Below are positions 6,954 to 14,749 of a DNA stretch of 18,854 nucleotides, one piece after another. Source of the stretch: Rickettsiales bacterium (lineage in GTDB: Bacteria > Pseudomonadota > Alphaproteobacteria > Rickettsiales > UBA3002); the NCBI GenBank assembly GCA_947441895.1, contig CANEUT010000010.1:1-18854 (forward strand), written 5' to 3'. Every line of letters begins with the position of its first letter. The first letter of the stretch is position 1. Under the pieces are notes generated by a model, which was not told where the DNA came from, did no database searches, and was given only the letters and a program-made list of their open reading frames with translations. A program made the translations under genes and the position numbers.

Positions 6954-7835
6954 ATGACCATATATAATAAGCCCATGGTCAATAATTCACCGCAATGCCC
7001 AAAAACAGCCCCGCCCCTGATTGTTATCGATCCGGGGCATGGAAACTACCGACTTTATGATGGCACTGAAGTTCAAGATCCTGGCACATCACAAATCGTT
7101 CGCGGGGTACGGGTAACCGAGCAGTCCATCAATTGGAGAGCGGCACAAGTTCTAAAAACAGAGCTCGAACGTGCCGGTTTTGAAGTTATGCTTACTCGCA
7201 ACAGCGAGGGAGAAGTTTTGCCGGATCGCTTTCAGTCGCGCCTTGATGTTGGTCGTGGCCGAAAGGTTATGCAAATTGCACTGCATGCAGACCACAGCCG
7301 TCATCCTAATATGCGCGGCTTAAATGCATATTTTTATCACGGCGATGACCCTGTGCTACCAGCGCCGCATAGCCAAGGGCTTGCGCAGGCCATTCAGTCG
7401 GCATTTGGTGGTCAAGAGGCACTAACAACCAATTCCAGCATTTTGCAGCCCGGCCGATTTGTGCTGACGGATGCGCGGGGTCGCCGGCCACGTGGCGACA
7501 TCAATTTTGATGTGCGTCGCGGACTTGAAAACGTGCCCGGAGTGCTCGTTGAAGTCGGCTTCATGTCGAACAGGGCTGATTTGGACGAATTAATGAATGA
7601 CACCGCTTTACGTAGCCGCATGTGGCACTTGGCCTCCACTGTTTCTCACTATTATCATTCGCAAATGGAACCAGAGAGGCGAATGGAGCGCGCTCAACGC
7701 GCTGCGGATACGCATGTTGATAGAGATATCGTGTCGCAAATTATGCACTTTTTTGGCGCACACAACACGCAAACCCAAACGCGTCCACCATGCCAAGGAA
7801 CGTCATCTCGCGGTGACAGACCGCCGGTGCGCTGA
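6954..7835 (+). CDS. N-acetylmuramoyl-L-alanine amidase (Amidase_3, zinc-dependent), no signal peptide
   Basis: A 293-residue Amidase_3 enzyme that cleaves the bond between N-acetylmuramic acid and L-alanine in peptidoglycan. The zinc ligands are visible: His29 in DPGHG, Glu56 in VTEQS and His111 in ALHAD. The catalytic Glu200 is in VLVEVGFMSN. The catalytic domain fills about 21-236. A charged tail of about 57 residues follows, without a recognisable LysM, SPOR or AMIN domain. The N-terminus (MTIYNKPMVNNSPQ) is polar, with no signal peptide or membrane helix, which is odd for a cell-wall hydrolase. There is no strong ribosome site; ATG 6975 is an alternative start. It probably shares a transcript with the yjdM-like gene. 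It ends three bases from the convergent SOUL gene. Confidence 0.9.
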   Translation: MTIYNKPMVNNSPQCPKTAPPLIVIDPGHGNYRLYDGTEVQDPGTSQIVRGVRVTEQSINWRAAQVLKTELERAGFEVMLTRNSEGEVLPDRFQSRLDVGRGRKVMQIALHADHSRHPNMRGLNAYFYHGDDPVLPAPHSQGLAQAIQSAFGGQEALTTNSSILQPGRFVLTDARGRRPRGDINFDVRRGLENVPGVLVEVGFMSNRADLDELMNDTALRSRMWHLASTVSHYYHSQMEPERRMERAQRAADTHVDRDIVSQIMHFFGAHNTQTQTRPPCQGTSSRGDRPPVR

Positions 7836-7838
7836 CGT

Positions 7839-8510
7839 TTATCGAGCCACCTCAACCATCACCTCGTTGCGACGCAGGGGCGACAATGTCCATGGCGGAT
7901 TATAAAACGCATAGCTAGGCTCACCAACGGTTTTAAGCTTCTTTGCGTTGGTGAATTCGGCCAGCTCAGCGGTGCGTTCACGCAAGCTATCATTCTCGGC
8001 CAAGCCGGCAAAGCGAATGACAGCAAAGCGTTTTGCCGGCACTTGGCTGAATTTTACCGCGTCGTTATTGGGTTTGGGTAAGGTGGCAAGCGTATAGCTG
8101 GCGGGCATCACAAAGCGCACATGCCATGTGCCCCAGGCGTCATAGGCTTTTTTCACGTCCTCTGCGGGTTGACCTTTGGACAATTTTTTTGGCGCGCCTT
8201 TTACTTCGGGTACCAATCCAAGTTGCTGTATAACAGGGGCTGTCATGGCCACTTTGCCAGATTCTTTGTTATTGCCAAAAATATAATCAGCAATCATGCG
8301 GAAGCCCTGGCTGATGGCTTCTTTGCGCGGGCCGGTCACCTGCACTTCGGCCACAATCAGCGGCGCGTAATCACGCAGTTCAATGGTGCCATGGCTTTCC
8401 ACCACGGTATATTTTGCCTGTTCAACATCGCTCATCATGGGTCCCGCTAAAACGCCCGCCAAAACAATACCTGCAATGACTAGCAACATAATCATATTCC
8501 TTGTTCGCAT
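7839..8510 (-). CDS. SOUL-family heme-binding protein, membrane-anchored
   Basis: A 223-residue SOUL/HEBP-domain protein. An uncleaved signal-anchor-like helix (about 6-23, MIMLLVIAGIVLAGVLAG) suggests that the domain sits in the periplasm. The domain (about 32-222) starts YTVVESHGTIELRDYAP, has the family hallmark KVAMTAPV at 86-93, and ends with the usual YNPPWT and LRRNEVMVEV elements. SOUL proteins bind heme or related tetrapyrroles; the bacterial role is mostly unknown. GGAG stands six bases before ATG 8510. The remnant of mntP ends 27 bases upstream on the same strand, so this gene may have lost its former operon partner or promoter. Confidence 0.93.
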   Translation of the reverse strand: MRTRNMIMLLVIAGIVLAGVLAGPMMSDVEQAKYTVVESHGTIELRDYAPLIVAEVQVTGPRKEAISQGFRMIADYIFGNNKESGKVAMTAPVIQQLGLVPEVKGAPKKLSKGQPAEDVKKAYDAWGTWHVRFVMPASYTLATLPKPNNDAVKFSQVPAKRFAVIRFAGLAENDSLRERTAELAEFTNAKKLKTVGEPSYAFYNPPWTLSPLRRNEVMVEVAR

Positions 8511-8537
8511 CCTATTCTCCGTCGATGAAGCAAGTGT

Positions 8538-8660
8538 TTACGCTATAAAGCCCAAGTCTTCTAACAATATTTTGCTGCCAATGGCAATGAGGCACAAACC
8601 GCCAATCACTTCCGCCATTTTTCCGGCGCGCAAGCCAATGTAATAGCCGGCCATAATGCC
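8538..8660 (-). pseudogene. mntP: C-terminal remnant of a MntP-type manganese efflux pump
   Basis: Read on the minus strand, this stretch encodes about 40 residues ending at a TAA: an IGIMAGYYIGLRAGKMAEVI helix followed by GGLCLIAIGSKILLEDLG. This is the last membrane helix and tail of the MntP (DUF204) family, where the GGLxLIxIGxKILLE ending is highly conserved. The N-terminal five helices are missing. Upstream of about 8660 the frame continues as FFFSDSRCAK, which does not resemble MntP. The gene therefore appears broken, and the break lies at the leader of the plus-strand membrane gene. The fragment is too short to be functional. Confidence 0.8.
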
Positions 8661-8718
8661 AATAGCTAACTTTGCGCAGCGGCTGTCTGAAAAAAAGAAC
8701 CGAAAGAAAAAGGATATA

Positions 8719-8735
8719 TTGGCACTGCTTTTGGT
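8719..8735 (+). promoter_or_regulatory. Near-consensus sigma-54 (-24/-12) promoter-like sequence
   Basis: TTGGCAC at 8719-8725 and TTGG at 8731-8734 have the right -24/-12 spacing, with ten bases between the two GG pairs. The -12 element has GG instead of the normally invariant GC. It lies about 105 bases before the likely start of the membrane/spermidine-synthase gene. The mismatch makes activity doubtful. Confidence 0.2.
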
Positions 8736-8836
8736 TGTCGATCTTGATCTCGCCTGACTCTCGCAGCTTTCAGAGGCCCCTATTCAGCAATACCCACGCG
8801 CTTGCACGATTCCATCGATACTGTTATGCACAGATA

Positions 8837-11086
8837 ATGATGCGGTTTCTTTTTCCATTGACCACGTTTCTGGCATCATTCCTGTTGTTTGCAATGCAGC
8901 CGCTGGTCGCCAAGCTGGTGCTACCACAATTGGGTGGCGCGGCGATGGTGTGGAATGGGTCGATGCTGTGCTTTCAGCTGTTCCTGCTCATGGGATATGG
9001 GCTTGCGCATGTGTGGGCACAAAAGAAATTTTCCGCGCGCGCCCATGCGGGGCAGGCGGTACTGGTGTGCTCCGTTTTTGTATTTTTGCCCCTTTCCATT
9101 TCTGCTCCACTTTCGCTTTCCGCGTCTGGGCAACCTGTGTTATGGCTAATGCTGGCCTATGCCAGTTCCATTGCCGTTCCATTTATTGCGCTCTCTGTCA
9201 ATGCGCCTCTGATTCAGGCATGGCTCGTAAAAACCACGCTTCCTGGTGCATCTCACGCCTACACACTCTATGCCGCTAGTAATACTGGAAGCTTGCTTGC
9301 GCTGCTTTGTTACCCGTTTATTTTTGAGCCGCTACTCACACTGCCACAACAGCTTAAAATCTGGTCTTTAGGGTACACTGCTTATGCATTTCTCTTTTCG
9401 TTATCTGCGTTGGCATTGCATCGCGCAACGAAAAAAGAACCCACACCAGTTCATCTAACAAGCATTGCAAAGCTCTCATCCTTCGACAAAGCGCGGTGGA
9501 TTGTTTTAGCGTTCATTCCCTCTGCGCTGCTAATGGCTGTTACACAATTTATCATGGTGGATATCGCCTCTTTTCCTCTGATGTGGGTCATTCCTCTTGC
9601 AATTTATTTGCTTAGTTTCATGGCCACATTTTCTTCCTATTCTTCGTTTTGGTTTGGCAGTGGTCTTTTTGCGCAGGTCCCCCTTACCTGTATGGTTGTT
9701 TTTTTGTTGCTGGAAAACAATCTTCATCAATTGAACATTTTGCTTTTTGCCTTTCATTTGTTTTTCCTTTTTGCAGCGTGCCTGATGTGTCATGGGCGAC
9801 TCTATGCGCTTCGGCCGGATAGCAGAAGACTGACTGAGTTTTATATTTGGATTGCCGTTGGCGGCGTGCTGGGGGGTATCTTCACCAGCTTGCTTGCACC
9901 GGTGCTTTTTTCATCGGCGATTGAATATAAGCTGCTTGTTGTGGCCGCATATCTCGCACGGCTCATCGGACGGGGGAGGACGGGGTCATCCTCTGTTGGC
10001 TTGCGGCATTTCTCGCGTGATGTGCTAATCGCTCTCGTGACAGGTCTGGGTTTATTGCTGCTGGCCAAAGCTGCTTATGTGATTCCTAATAGTGCACTTC
10101 AGAATATCTCGTTGTTATTGGAGGCAATCACCGGTGCAGTGAATAGCGAGAATGGTGGGATTACAACCCATCGTATTGGAATTGTTCTGGGGATAATTAT
10201 TCTAGCGGTCGTAACATTTTTCTATGCAGAAAAACCGCTGCGCTATTCATTCGTCGTGATTCTCTTGGTGGCAGGATATCCATATGTGAAGCCGAGAAAC
10301 ATCCACGAGCATGTTCTGTTTCAGGAGCGTAATTTTTATGGCGTCAGCAAAGTCACCCGTTATGAGGATGCGAATGTGCATGTGCTAAGCCACGGCACAA
10401 CGGTGCATGGGAATCAGCAGCGCGATCCCGGCAAGCATCTCGAGGCAACCAGCTATTACAGTGAACCGCTAAGGCAGATCTTTGCATCGCATCCGTCCAT
10501 TCGGCGTATTGGTGCTATTGGTCTGGGAACAGGCACGCTGGCCTGTCAGGCATCAGTAGACATGCAGGTGGACTTTTATGAACTTAACCCGCTGATGATT
10601 CGGATCGCTCAGAATCCGGATTGGTTTGATTATCTTGCCGCCTGTCCACCACAAAGCTTTGTGGTAGAGGGAGATGGTCGCCTGAAGCTTGCGGAGGCGC
10701 AAGACCAACTGTATGATCTGTTAATTCTCGATGCCTATAGCTCGGATTCATTGCCATTGCATCTGATGACGCGGGAAGCCCTAGCACTTTATCTGCAAAA
10801 GTCAAACCCCGATGCCCTGATCGCGTTCCATATCTCGAACCGCTTTTTTGATCTCGAGCCTTTAATTGCCTCGCTCGCAGATGAGCAGAACCTTAAGGCA
10901 GCGCTGATAACGCATAGGCCAAACAAACCCTGGCAAGTTGAATCCACATGGTTAGTAGTCACGCGGGAGCCACAACGTTTGGCCTCACTGCTGAACCAAA
11001 GCCAAAACTGGCGCGCACTCCGTGATACACGTGTCCGCCCCTGGAACGATAATTACAGCAATCCCCTCGCCAGCTTGAAGCACTAA
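8837..11086 (+). CDS. Fused multi-spanning membrane protein with spermidine-synthase-like domain
   Basis: A protein of about 749 residues with two parts. Residues 1 to about 480 are a chain of hydrophobic helices, beginning FLFPLTTFLASFLLFAMQPLVAKLVLPQLG, which is typical of fused MFS/spermidine-synthase proteins. From about 490 there is a soluble domain with a class I methyltransferase fold: NFYGVSKVTRYED, the nucleotide-binding loop GLGTGTLA (562-569), EGDGRL, and LDAYSSDSLPLHLMTREA (from about 631), a conserved acidic site of the spermidine synthase family. Whether it makes a polyamine is unknown. I chose ATG 8837 (8840 is next) because upstream residues are polar and unlike the family. 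It lies between the mntP remnant and tRNA-Ser with no operon partner. Confidence 0.88.
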   Translation: MMRFLFPLTTFLASFLLFAMQPLVAKLVLPQLGGAAMVWNGSMLCFQLFLLMGYGLAHVWAQKKFSARAHAGQAVLVCSVFVFLPLSISAPLSLSASGQPVLWLMLAYASSIAVPFIALSVNAPLIQAWLVKTTLPGASHAYTLYAASNTGSLLALLCYPFIFEPLLTLPQQLKIWSLGYTAYAFLFSLSALALHRATKKEPTPVHLTSIAKLSSFDKARWIVLAFIPSALLMAVTQFIMVDIASFPLMWVIPLAIYLLSFMATFSSYSSFWFGSGLFAQVPLTCMVVFLLLENNLHQLNILLFAFHLFFLFAACLMCHGRLYALRPDSRRLTEFYIWIAVGGVLGGIFTSLLAPVLFSSAIEYKLLVVAAYLARLIGRGRTGSSSVGLRHFSRDVLIALVTGLGLLLLAKAAYVIPNSALQNISLLLEAITGAVNSENGGITTHRIGIVLGIIILAVVTFFYAEKPLRYSFVVILLVAGYPYVKPRNIHEHVLFQERNFYGVSKVTRYEDANVHVLSHGTTVHGNQQRDPGKHLEATSYYSEPLRQIFASHPSIRRIGAIGLGTGTLACQASVDMQVDFYELNPLMIRIAQNPDWFDYLAACPPQSFVVEGDGRLKLAEAQDQLYDLLILDAYSSDSLPLHLMTREALALYLQKSNPDALIAFHISNRFFDLEPLIASLADEQNLKAALITHRPNKPWQVESTWLVVTREPQRLASLLNQSQNWRALRDTRVRPWNDNYSNPLASLKH

Positions 11087-11263
11087 GGGAAGAGATTTTC
11101 TCAGGCTTAGGCCTTTGTGCCCTTGCTAAGCTTACCCACGCTTCGCTACGTCTCCTCTCGGCCTATTGGCCTCGTGGTCGAACAAGTTCTTATCTCTGCA
11201 CCAAATCTATTTTCTGTTTTCAAGGGGCGCTGTTGCGCCAATTCGCTGAAAATAGAAAATGGA
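11087..11263. other. Non-coding stretch between the membrane gene and tRNA-Ser
   Basis: No credible gene. It opens with gggaagagatt (11087-11097), identical to the start of the tRNA-Ser 3' part on the plus strand (11268-11278). A small hairpin, GGCGC-tgtt-GCGCC (11226-11239), lies downstream of the tRNA but has no T-run. The sequence from 11160 to 11178 is repeated imperfectly at 11365-11382 beyond the tRNA. I see no recognisable terminator for the membrane gene. Confidence 0.6.
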
Positions 11264-11349
11264 GGAGGGGAAGAGATTCGAACTCTCGATACGCGTTAAC
11301 GTATACACACTTTCCAGGCGTGCTCCTTAAACCACTCGGACACCCCTCC
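11264..11349 (-). tRNA. tRNA-Ser (anticodon GGA)
   Basis: The minus strand gives an 86-base class II tRNA. The acceptor GGAGGGG pairs with CCCCTCC, and the D arm TCCGAGTGGTTTAAGGA is typical of tRNA-Ser. The anticodon loop CTGGAAA carries GGA, which reads UCC and UCU. The long variable arm pairs around TATACG-ttaa-CGCGTAT. The T arm is GAGAG-TTCGAAT-CTCTT. CCA is not encoded (TCC follows). No other RNA gene is adjacent. Confidence 0.96.
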
Positions 11350-11618
11350 ACATTTCAACCGCAAGGCCATGGGCCTCGTGGTTTAATCTTTATTCTCATG
11401 CGCCGAAGGGCTGGCACTCGCACACCCCTCCGCTTAGTTGTTCTTGGCGCAACGCGCTTAGAACTGCTAGCGCCCGACGTAGCTCAGTAAAGCGTAGGCG
11501 GGCGGCTTACCAACAGCACACGTGCGCTGCAAGGCATGGGTTTATAGCGCGGCTTGGCGGTTCACGCACCTAAAATTTGCAGGTGACAGGTCGGGCGCTT
11601 TCTGCCTAAGCTCTGCCC
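11350..11618. other. Non-coding region between tRNA-Ser and the next gene
   Basis: A 269-base stretch. It contains GGCCATGGGCC near its left end, part of an imperfect repeat of 11160-11178, and several GGCGC/GCGCC words that could pair locally. It should hold the promoters of tRNA-Ser (minus) and of the unknown gene with corA (plus), but I cannot pick convincing -35/-10 pairs. Short open frames here have no coding character. Confidence 0.5.
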
Positions 11619-12383
11619 ATGTTTTCATTTTGCAAAAAACCCGAAGAATCATCCGAAAATCGCGTCGTCGACGTGGGGTGGATTCTGGAAACCGAAAAAG
11701 CCAGTTTGATTTGGGATGCGCCACGCAAACTCTCGCGCCCCACGGGCAAAGCCACCCATCCCAAGGGCGTGAATTTCTGCCCTGCCGTGAATGACCACGA
11801 AGCCCGGCTGTTCGAAGTGACCTGTCCCATCGACATTGCGTTTCGCTATAAGCCCAATGGAGATGAGCCAGCAATTGTGAATTTAGCAGGCGACCAATCG
11901 AACGTGCGTCCAAAACATCTTAATAGCATGTTCACCATCGTAAACCGCAAAGAATGGCGCGACCCAAACCGCCCCATCATCCAGTTCGTCACGCCCTATA
12001 CATTTCTGGCCGATGAACCGGTCTACATCACTCAAATGCCGCCATGCTATCACTACACGCCAAACCCATGGCCCGGGCTGCTGATTGGCGGTCGCTTCCC
12101 CATCCATATTTGGCCGCGTGGGCTGGTGTGGGCGTTCGAGTGGTATGACACCAGCAAAGACCTCATCATCAAACGGGGTGACCCATGGTTTTATGCGTCG
12201 TTCGAAACGCCGGATGCCAGCCGTCGCGTGCGGTTGGTGGAGGCGGAAATCACCCCGCAACTCACCGAATATATGAACGGCATTAAAAGCGTCACCAATT
12301 ATGTGAACCGCACATTTTCGTTGTTTGGTGTGGCGCAGGAACGTCGCCCCAAAACGCTGCTGGTGCCCAAGGTGCGTGGATGA
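11619..12383 (+). CDS. Conserved-looking protein of unknown function, coupled to corA (possibly DUF6065-like)
   Basis: A 254-residue soluble protein that I do not recognise with certainty. There is no signal peptide or membrane helix. The middle is Trp/Pro/aromatic rich and reads like a beta-sandwich: FEVTCPIDIAFRY (65-77), IIQFVTPYTFLADEPVYI (120-137), GRFPIHIWPRGLVWAFEW (158-175) and IIKRGDPWFYASFE (183-196). This pattern recalls DUF6065 proteins, with a cupin-like core; that is a low-confidence comparison. A helical tail (about 208-240) follows. No clear ribosome site precedes ATG 11619. Its stop overlaps the corA start (ATGA), so the two are translated together. It has no visible catalytic motif. 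Confidence 0.75.
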   Translation: MFSFCKKPEESSENRVVDVGWILETEKASLIWDAPRKLSRPTGKATHPKGVNFCPAVNDHEARLFEVTCPIDIAFRYKPNGDEPAIVNLAGDQSNVRPKHLNSMFTIVNRKEWRDPNRPIIQFVTPYTFLADEPVYITQMPPCYHYTPNPWPGLLIGGRFPIHIWPRGLVWAFEWYDTSKDLIIKRGDPWFYASFETPDASRRVRLVEAEITPQLTEYMNGIKSVTNYVNRTFSLFGVAQERRPKTLLVPKVRG

Positions 12384-13336
12384 TTTTTTATCGCAACGTG
12401 AATGGTGCGGTGGAGCTTTCGGATTGGTCGCAAGGGCAGCCTATTCCCGATGATGTGGTTTGGATTGATCTGCTTTCGCCCACAAAAGAAGAAGAGGCGC
12501 TGGTCGAAAAATTTTTGACCATGGAAATCCCCACCCACGAAGAAATGGTGGAAATTGAGCTTTCAAGCCGACTTTACCAAGAACATGGCGCGCAGTTCAT
12601 GACCGCCACCATGCTTTCAAAGGTTGAGACATGGTCACCAGAAACTCACGCGGTGACTTTTATTCTCGTTGGTGTGCGCCTCATCACCATTCGCTATGTC
12701 GATACCACTTCGTTCCGTCGATTTGCCGCCATGGCTCCGAAGCTGCATGCAGGAGAAGAGGGGCCAGAATTGTTGCTGGTGCTGCTTGATACCATCGTCA
12801 ACCGCGTTGCTGATATTCTGGAACGGTTGGACCGCGAAATTGATGGCCTCACCAAAATCATCTTCCGTCGTGAAGCGCGGGCAAATGTAAACTATCAGCA
12901 TATTTTGGAAAGCATCGGTAAATGTGGTGACCTGGCATCGAAGACGCATGAAAGCCTCATCACGTTTGGGCGTGTGGCAAGCTATGCCACTCACAATAAA
13001 AAACTATCGCATGGGCATAACGAGGTGGAGCTGGCTTCCATTCGCAAAGATATTCTGGGCCTCACCGAACATGGAACTTACCTCACCGGTAAAGTAAATT
13101 TCCTGCTGGATGCCACGCTAGGCATGGTGAGTATTGAACAAAACAGCGTGTTTCGCGTGCTTTCCATTGCGTCGCTGGTGTTTTTGCCGCCCACCCTCAT
13201 TGCCGGCATTTACGGCATGAATTTTAAACACATGCCCGAGCTGGAATGGCATGGCGGTTACCCCATGGCCGCCATTTTTATGTTGATAGCGGCCATTCTT
13301 CCTTATGTTTATTTGAAGAAAACGAAGCGGCTTTAG
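12380..13336 (+). CDS. corA: CorA-family divalent metal ion transporter
   Basis: A 318-residue CorA-type channel for magnesium or another divalent ion. A long N-terminal cytoplasmic domain (1 to about 255) with alpha/beta and long helical parts is followed by the pore helix (about 258-278). This ends in the signature YGMN (GMN at 279-281). The periplasmic loop KHMPELEWHGGYP and a second membrane helix (about 295-313) follow, then the basic tail KKTKRL. Length and layout are normal. The ATG overlaps the stop of the preceding gene by four bases, with AAGGTG a few bases upstream. It is convergent with ratA and the two genes overlap by four bases at their ends. Substrate choice (magnesium, cobalt, nickel or zinc) cannot be told from this sequence. 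Confidence 0.95.
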   Translation: MIFYRNVNGAVELSDWSQGQPIPDDVVWIDLLSPTKEEEALVEKFLTMEIPTHEEMVEIELSSRLYQEHGAQFMTATMLSKVETWSPETHAVTFILVGVRLITIRYVDTTSFRRFAAMAPKLHAGEEGPELLLVLLDTIVNRVADILERLDREIDGLTKIIFRREARANVNYQHILESIGKCGDLASKTHESLITFGRVASYATHNKKLSHGHNEVELASIRKDILGLTEHGTYLTGKVNFLLDATLGMVSIEQNSVFRVLSIASLVFLPPTLIAGIYGMNFKHMPELEWHGGYPMAAIFMLIAAILPYVYLKKTKRL

Positions 13337-13782
13337 TAGCTTTTATAAAGCGCTTCGGCGCGGGTGGTGAAGGCGCCAATCATCTTTTCTGTCGCACGGG
13401 TGAATAGCCCGCCGATCATTTTGTCGAGCAATGTTGATTTAAAGGCAAAATCGACATGAAAGAAAAGTTCAGTGCCGTTCGCATGCGGCACAAATCGCCA
13501 ATGATTGGTGAGGTGCGAAAACGGGCCCTTCACCAAGCTTACGTGAATGGAGCCTTCCGTCGTTGCGCTGGGTGCCACCGGCGTAATGCGCGATGTGTAA
13601 CGTTCGGTGAGGTGACTGAAGCTGATGACCAGCTCGCCGGTGAAGGCATCGGCCTCGCGCGACAAAATGCGCGCACCACGACACCATGGCAAAAACTCAG
13701 GATATTTTTCAATATCGCGCACTAACTCGAACAGCTGAGCAGGCGAATAAGGCAACACGCGCGTTTCAGAATAGGTGGGCAT
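13333..13782 (-). CDS. ratA: RatA/Coq10-like START-domain protein
   Basis: A 149-residue SRPBCC (START-like) protein of the RatA/Coq10 group. The typical pattern is there: MPTYSETRVLPYSPAQLFEL, VRDIEKYPEFLPWCRGARIL, then GPFSHLTNHWRF, and the C-terminal FKSTLLDKMIGGLFTRATEKM helix. Coq10 proteins bind ubiquinone and support respiration. The RatA name comes from a reported block of ribosome subunit association in Escherichia coli; here a lipid- or quinone-binding role seems more likely. The start overlaps the lipA stop by one base (TAATG), as in many alphaproteobacteria. No antitoxin gene is nearby. Confidence 0.9.
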   Translation of the reverse strand: MPTYSETRVLPYSPAQLFELVRDIEKYPEFLPWCRGARILSREADAFTGELVISFSHLTERYTSRITPVAPSATTEGSIHVSLVKGPFSHLTNHWRFVPHANGTELFFHVDFAFKSTLLDKMIGGLFTRATEKMIGAFTTRAEALYKSY

Positions 13783-14744
13783 TAAGCGTTATCATTCGCC
13801 GGTGAAGGCTCGGCCCATTGCTTATTGCGGGCGTCGCGCATTTTGGCAAAATCCGCATCCGCATGATAGCTGCTGCGAGTGAGTGGTGATGCCGAAACCA
13901 TGAGAAAACCTTTAGTGCGCGCCACGCGCTCATAATAATTGAACTCTTCCGGCGTTACGTATCTATCAACCGGCGCATGGTTGGGCGTGGGCTGTAGATA
14001 TTGGCCAATGGTAATGAAATCAATATCAGCGCTGCGGAAATCATCCATCACTTGCAGCACTTCTTCCTTGGTTTCACCAAGCCCAACCATGATGCCTGAT
14101 TTCGTGAAAATCGTGGGGTCGATCTCTTTCACTTTTTTCAGCAGGTTCAGCGAATGGAAATAGCGCGCGCCCGGGCGAATGCGCTGATAGAGCCGCGGCA
14201 CAGTTTCAATATTGTGGTTGAACACATCGGGCCGCGCTTTCACCACAATTTCCAGATTACCATCTTTACGGCGGAAATCCGGCGTTAGAATCTCAATCGT
14301 GGTATCGGGCGAGGTGGTGCGGATATATTCAATGCTGCGCGCAAACTGATTAGCGCCGCCATCTTCCAAATCATCGCGGTCCACACTGGTAATCACCACA
14401 TGTTTCAGCCCCAGCTGGCCCACAGCCACGGCCAAATTATGTGGTTCGTCAGGGTCCACTTTGTTGGGTACGCCGGTTTTAATATTGCAAAACGCGCAGG
14501 CGCGGGTGCAGGTATCGCCCAGAATCATCACTGTGGCGTGGCCCATGCTCCAGCATTCACCAATGTTTGGGCAGGCTGCTTCCTCGCACACGGTGTTCAG
14601 CTTTTGCTTGCGCATCAGGTCGCGCGTGTTCATAAAACCCTCGGACTGCGGTGCTTTCACGCGAATCCAGTCGGGTTTTGGAAGTTTTTTGGTGTTTTTT
14701 TCGTTTATGTTCAGCAATTCAGCCACCTTGTAACCCCTACCCAT
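13782..14744 (-). CDS. lipA: Lipoyl synthase LipA
   Basis: A radical SAM enzyme that inserts two sulfur atoms into protein-bound octanoyl groups to make lipoyl cofactors for pyruvate and 2-oxoglutarate dehydrogenases. It has the auxiliary cluster motif Cys53, Cys58, Cys64 (CEEAACPNIGEC), the radical SAM motif Cys79, Cys83, Cys86 (CTRACAFC), and the C-terminal RSSYHA motif with the cluster-binding Ser. At 320 residues it has normal length. ATG 14744 gives MGRGYKVAEL. GTG 14726 has a better ribosome site (AGGGG seven bases upstream) and gives a start more like relatives, so it may be the real one. The upstream leader contains repeat copy B. lipA and ratA form a coupled pair. Confidence 0.97.
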   Translation of the reverse strand: MGRGYKVAELLNINEKNTKKLPKPDWIRVKAPQSEGFMNTRDLMRKQKLNTVCEEAACPNIGECWSMGHATVMILGDTCTRACAFCNIKTGVPNKVDPDEPHNLAVAVGQLGLKHVVITSVDRDDLEDGGANQFARSIEYIRTTSPDTTIEILTPDFRRKDGNLEIVVKARPDVFNHNIETVPRLYQRIRPGARYFHSLNLLKKVKEIDPTIFTKSGIMVGLGETKEEVLQVMDDFRSADIDFITIGQYLQPTPNHAPVDRYVTPEEFNYYERVARTKGFLMVSASPLTRSSYHADADFAKMRDARNKQWAEPSPANDNA

Positions 14745-14749
14745 AATTT

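Noticed and set aside
8672..8836. N-terminal extension of the membrane/spermidine-synthase gene to 8672
   Set aside because: The extra 55 residues are polar and Arg/Phe/Ser rich, unlike the family start, and lie over the breakpoint region. ATG 8837 begins the typical first helix.
11117..11490. Short plus-strand open frames across and beside the tRNA
   Set aside because: They run through tRNA-Ser and show no coding character; phrases like GGEEIRTLDTR are known translations of tRNA-Ser.
11542..11913. Minus-strand open frame of 123 codons opposite the unknown gene before corA
   Set aside because: The plus-strand frame is longer, ends in a coupled overlap with corA and has the more plausible protein composition.
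13333..13782. RatA as half of a toxin-antitoxin system
   Set aside because: No antitoxin-like gene is adjacent, and coupling to lipA together with the START fold favours a Coq10-like role.
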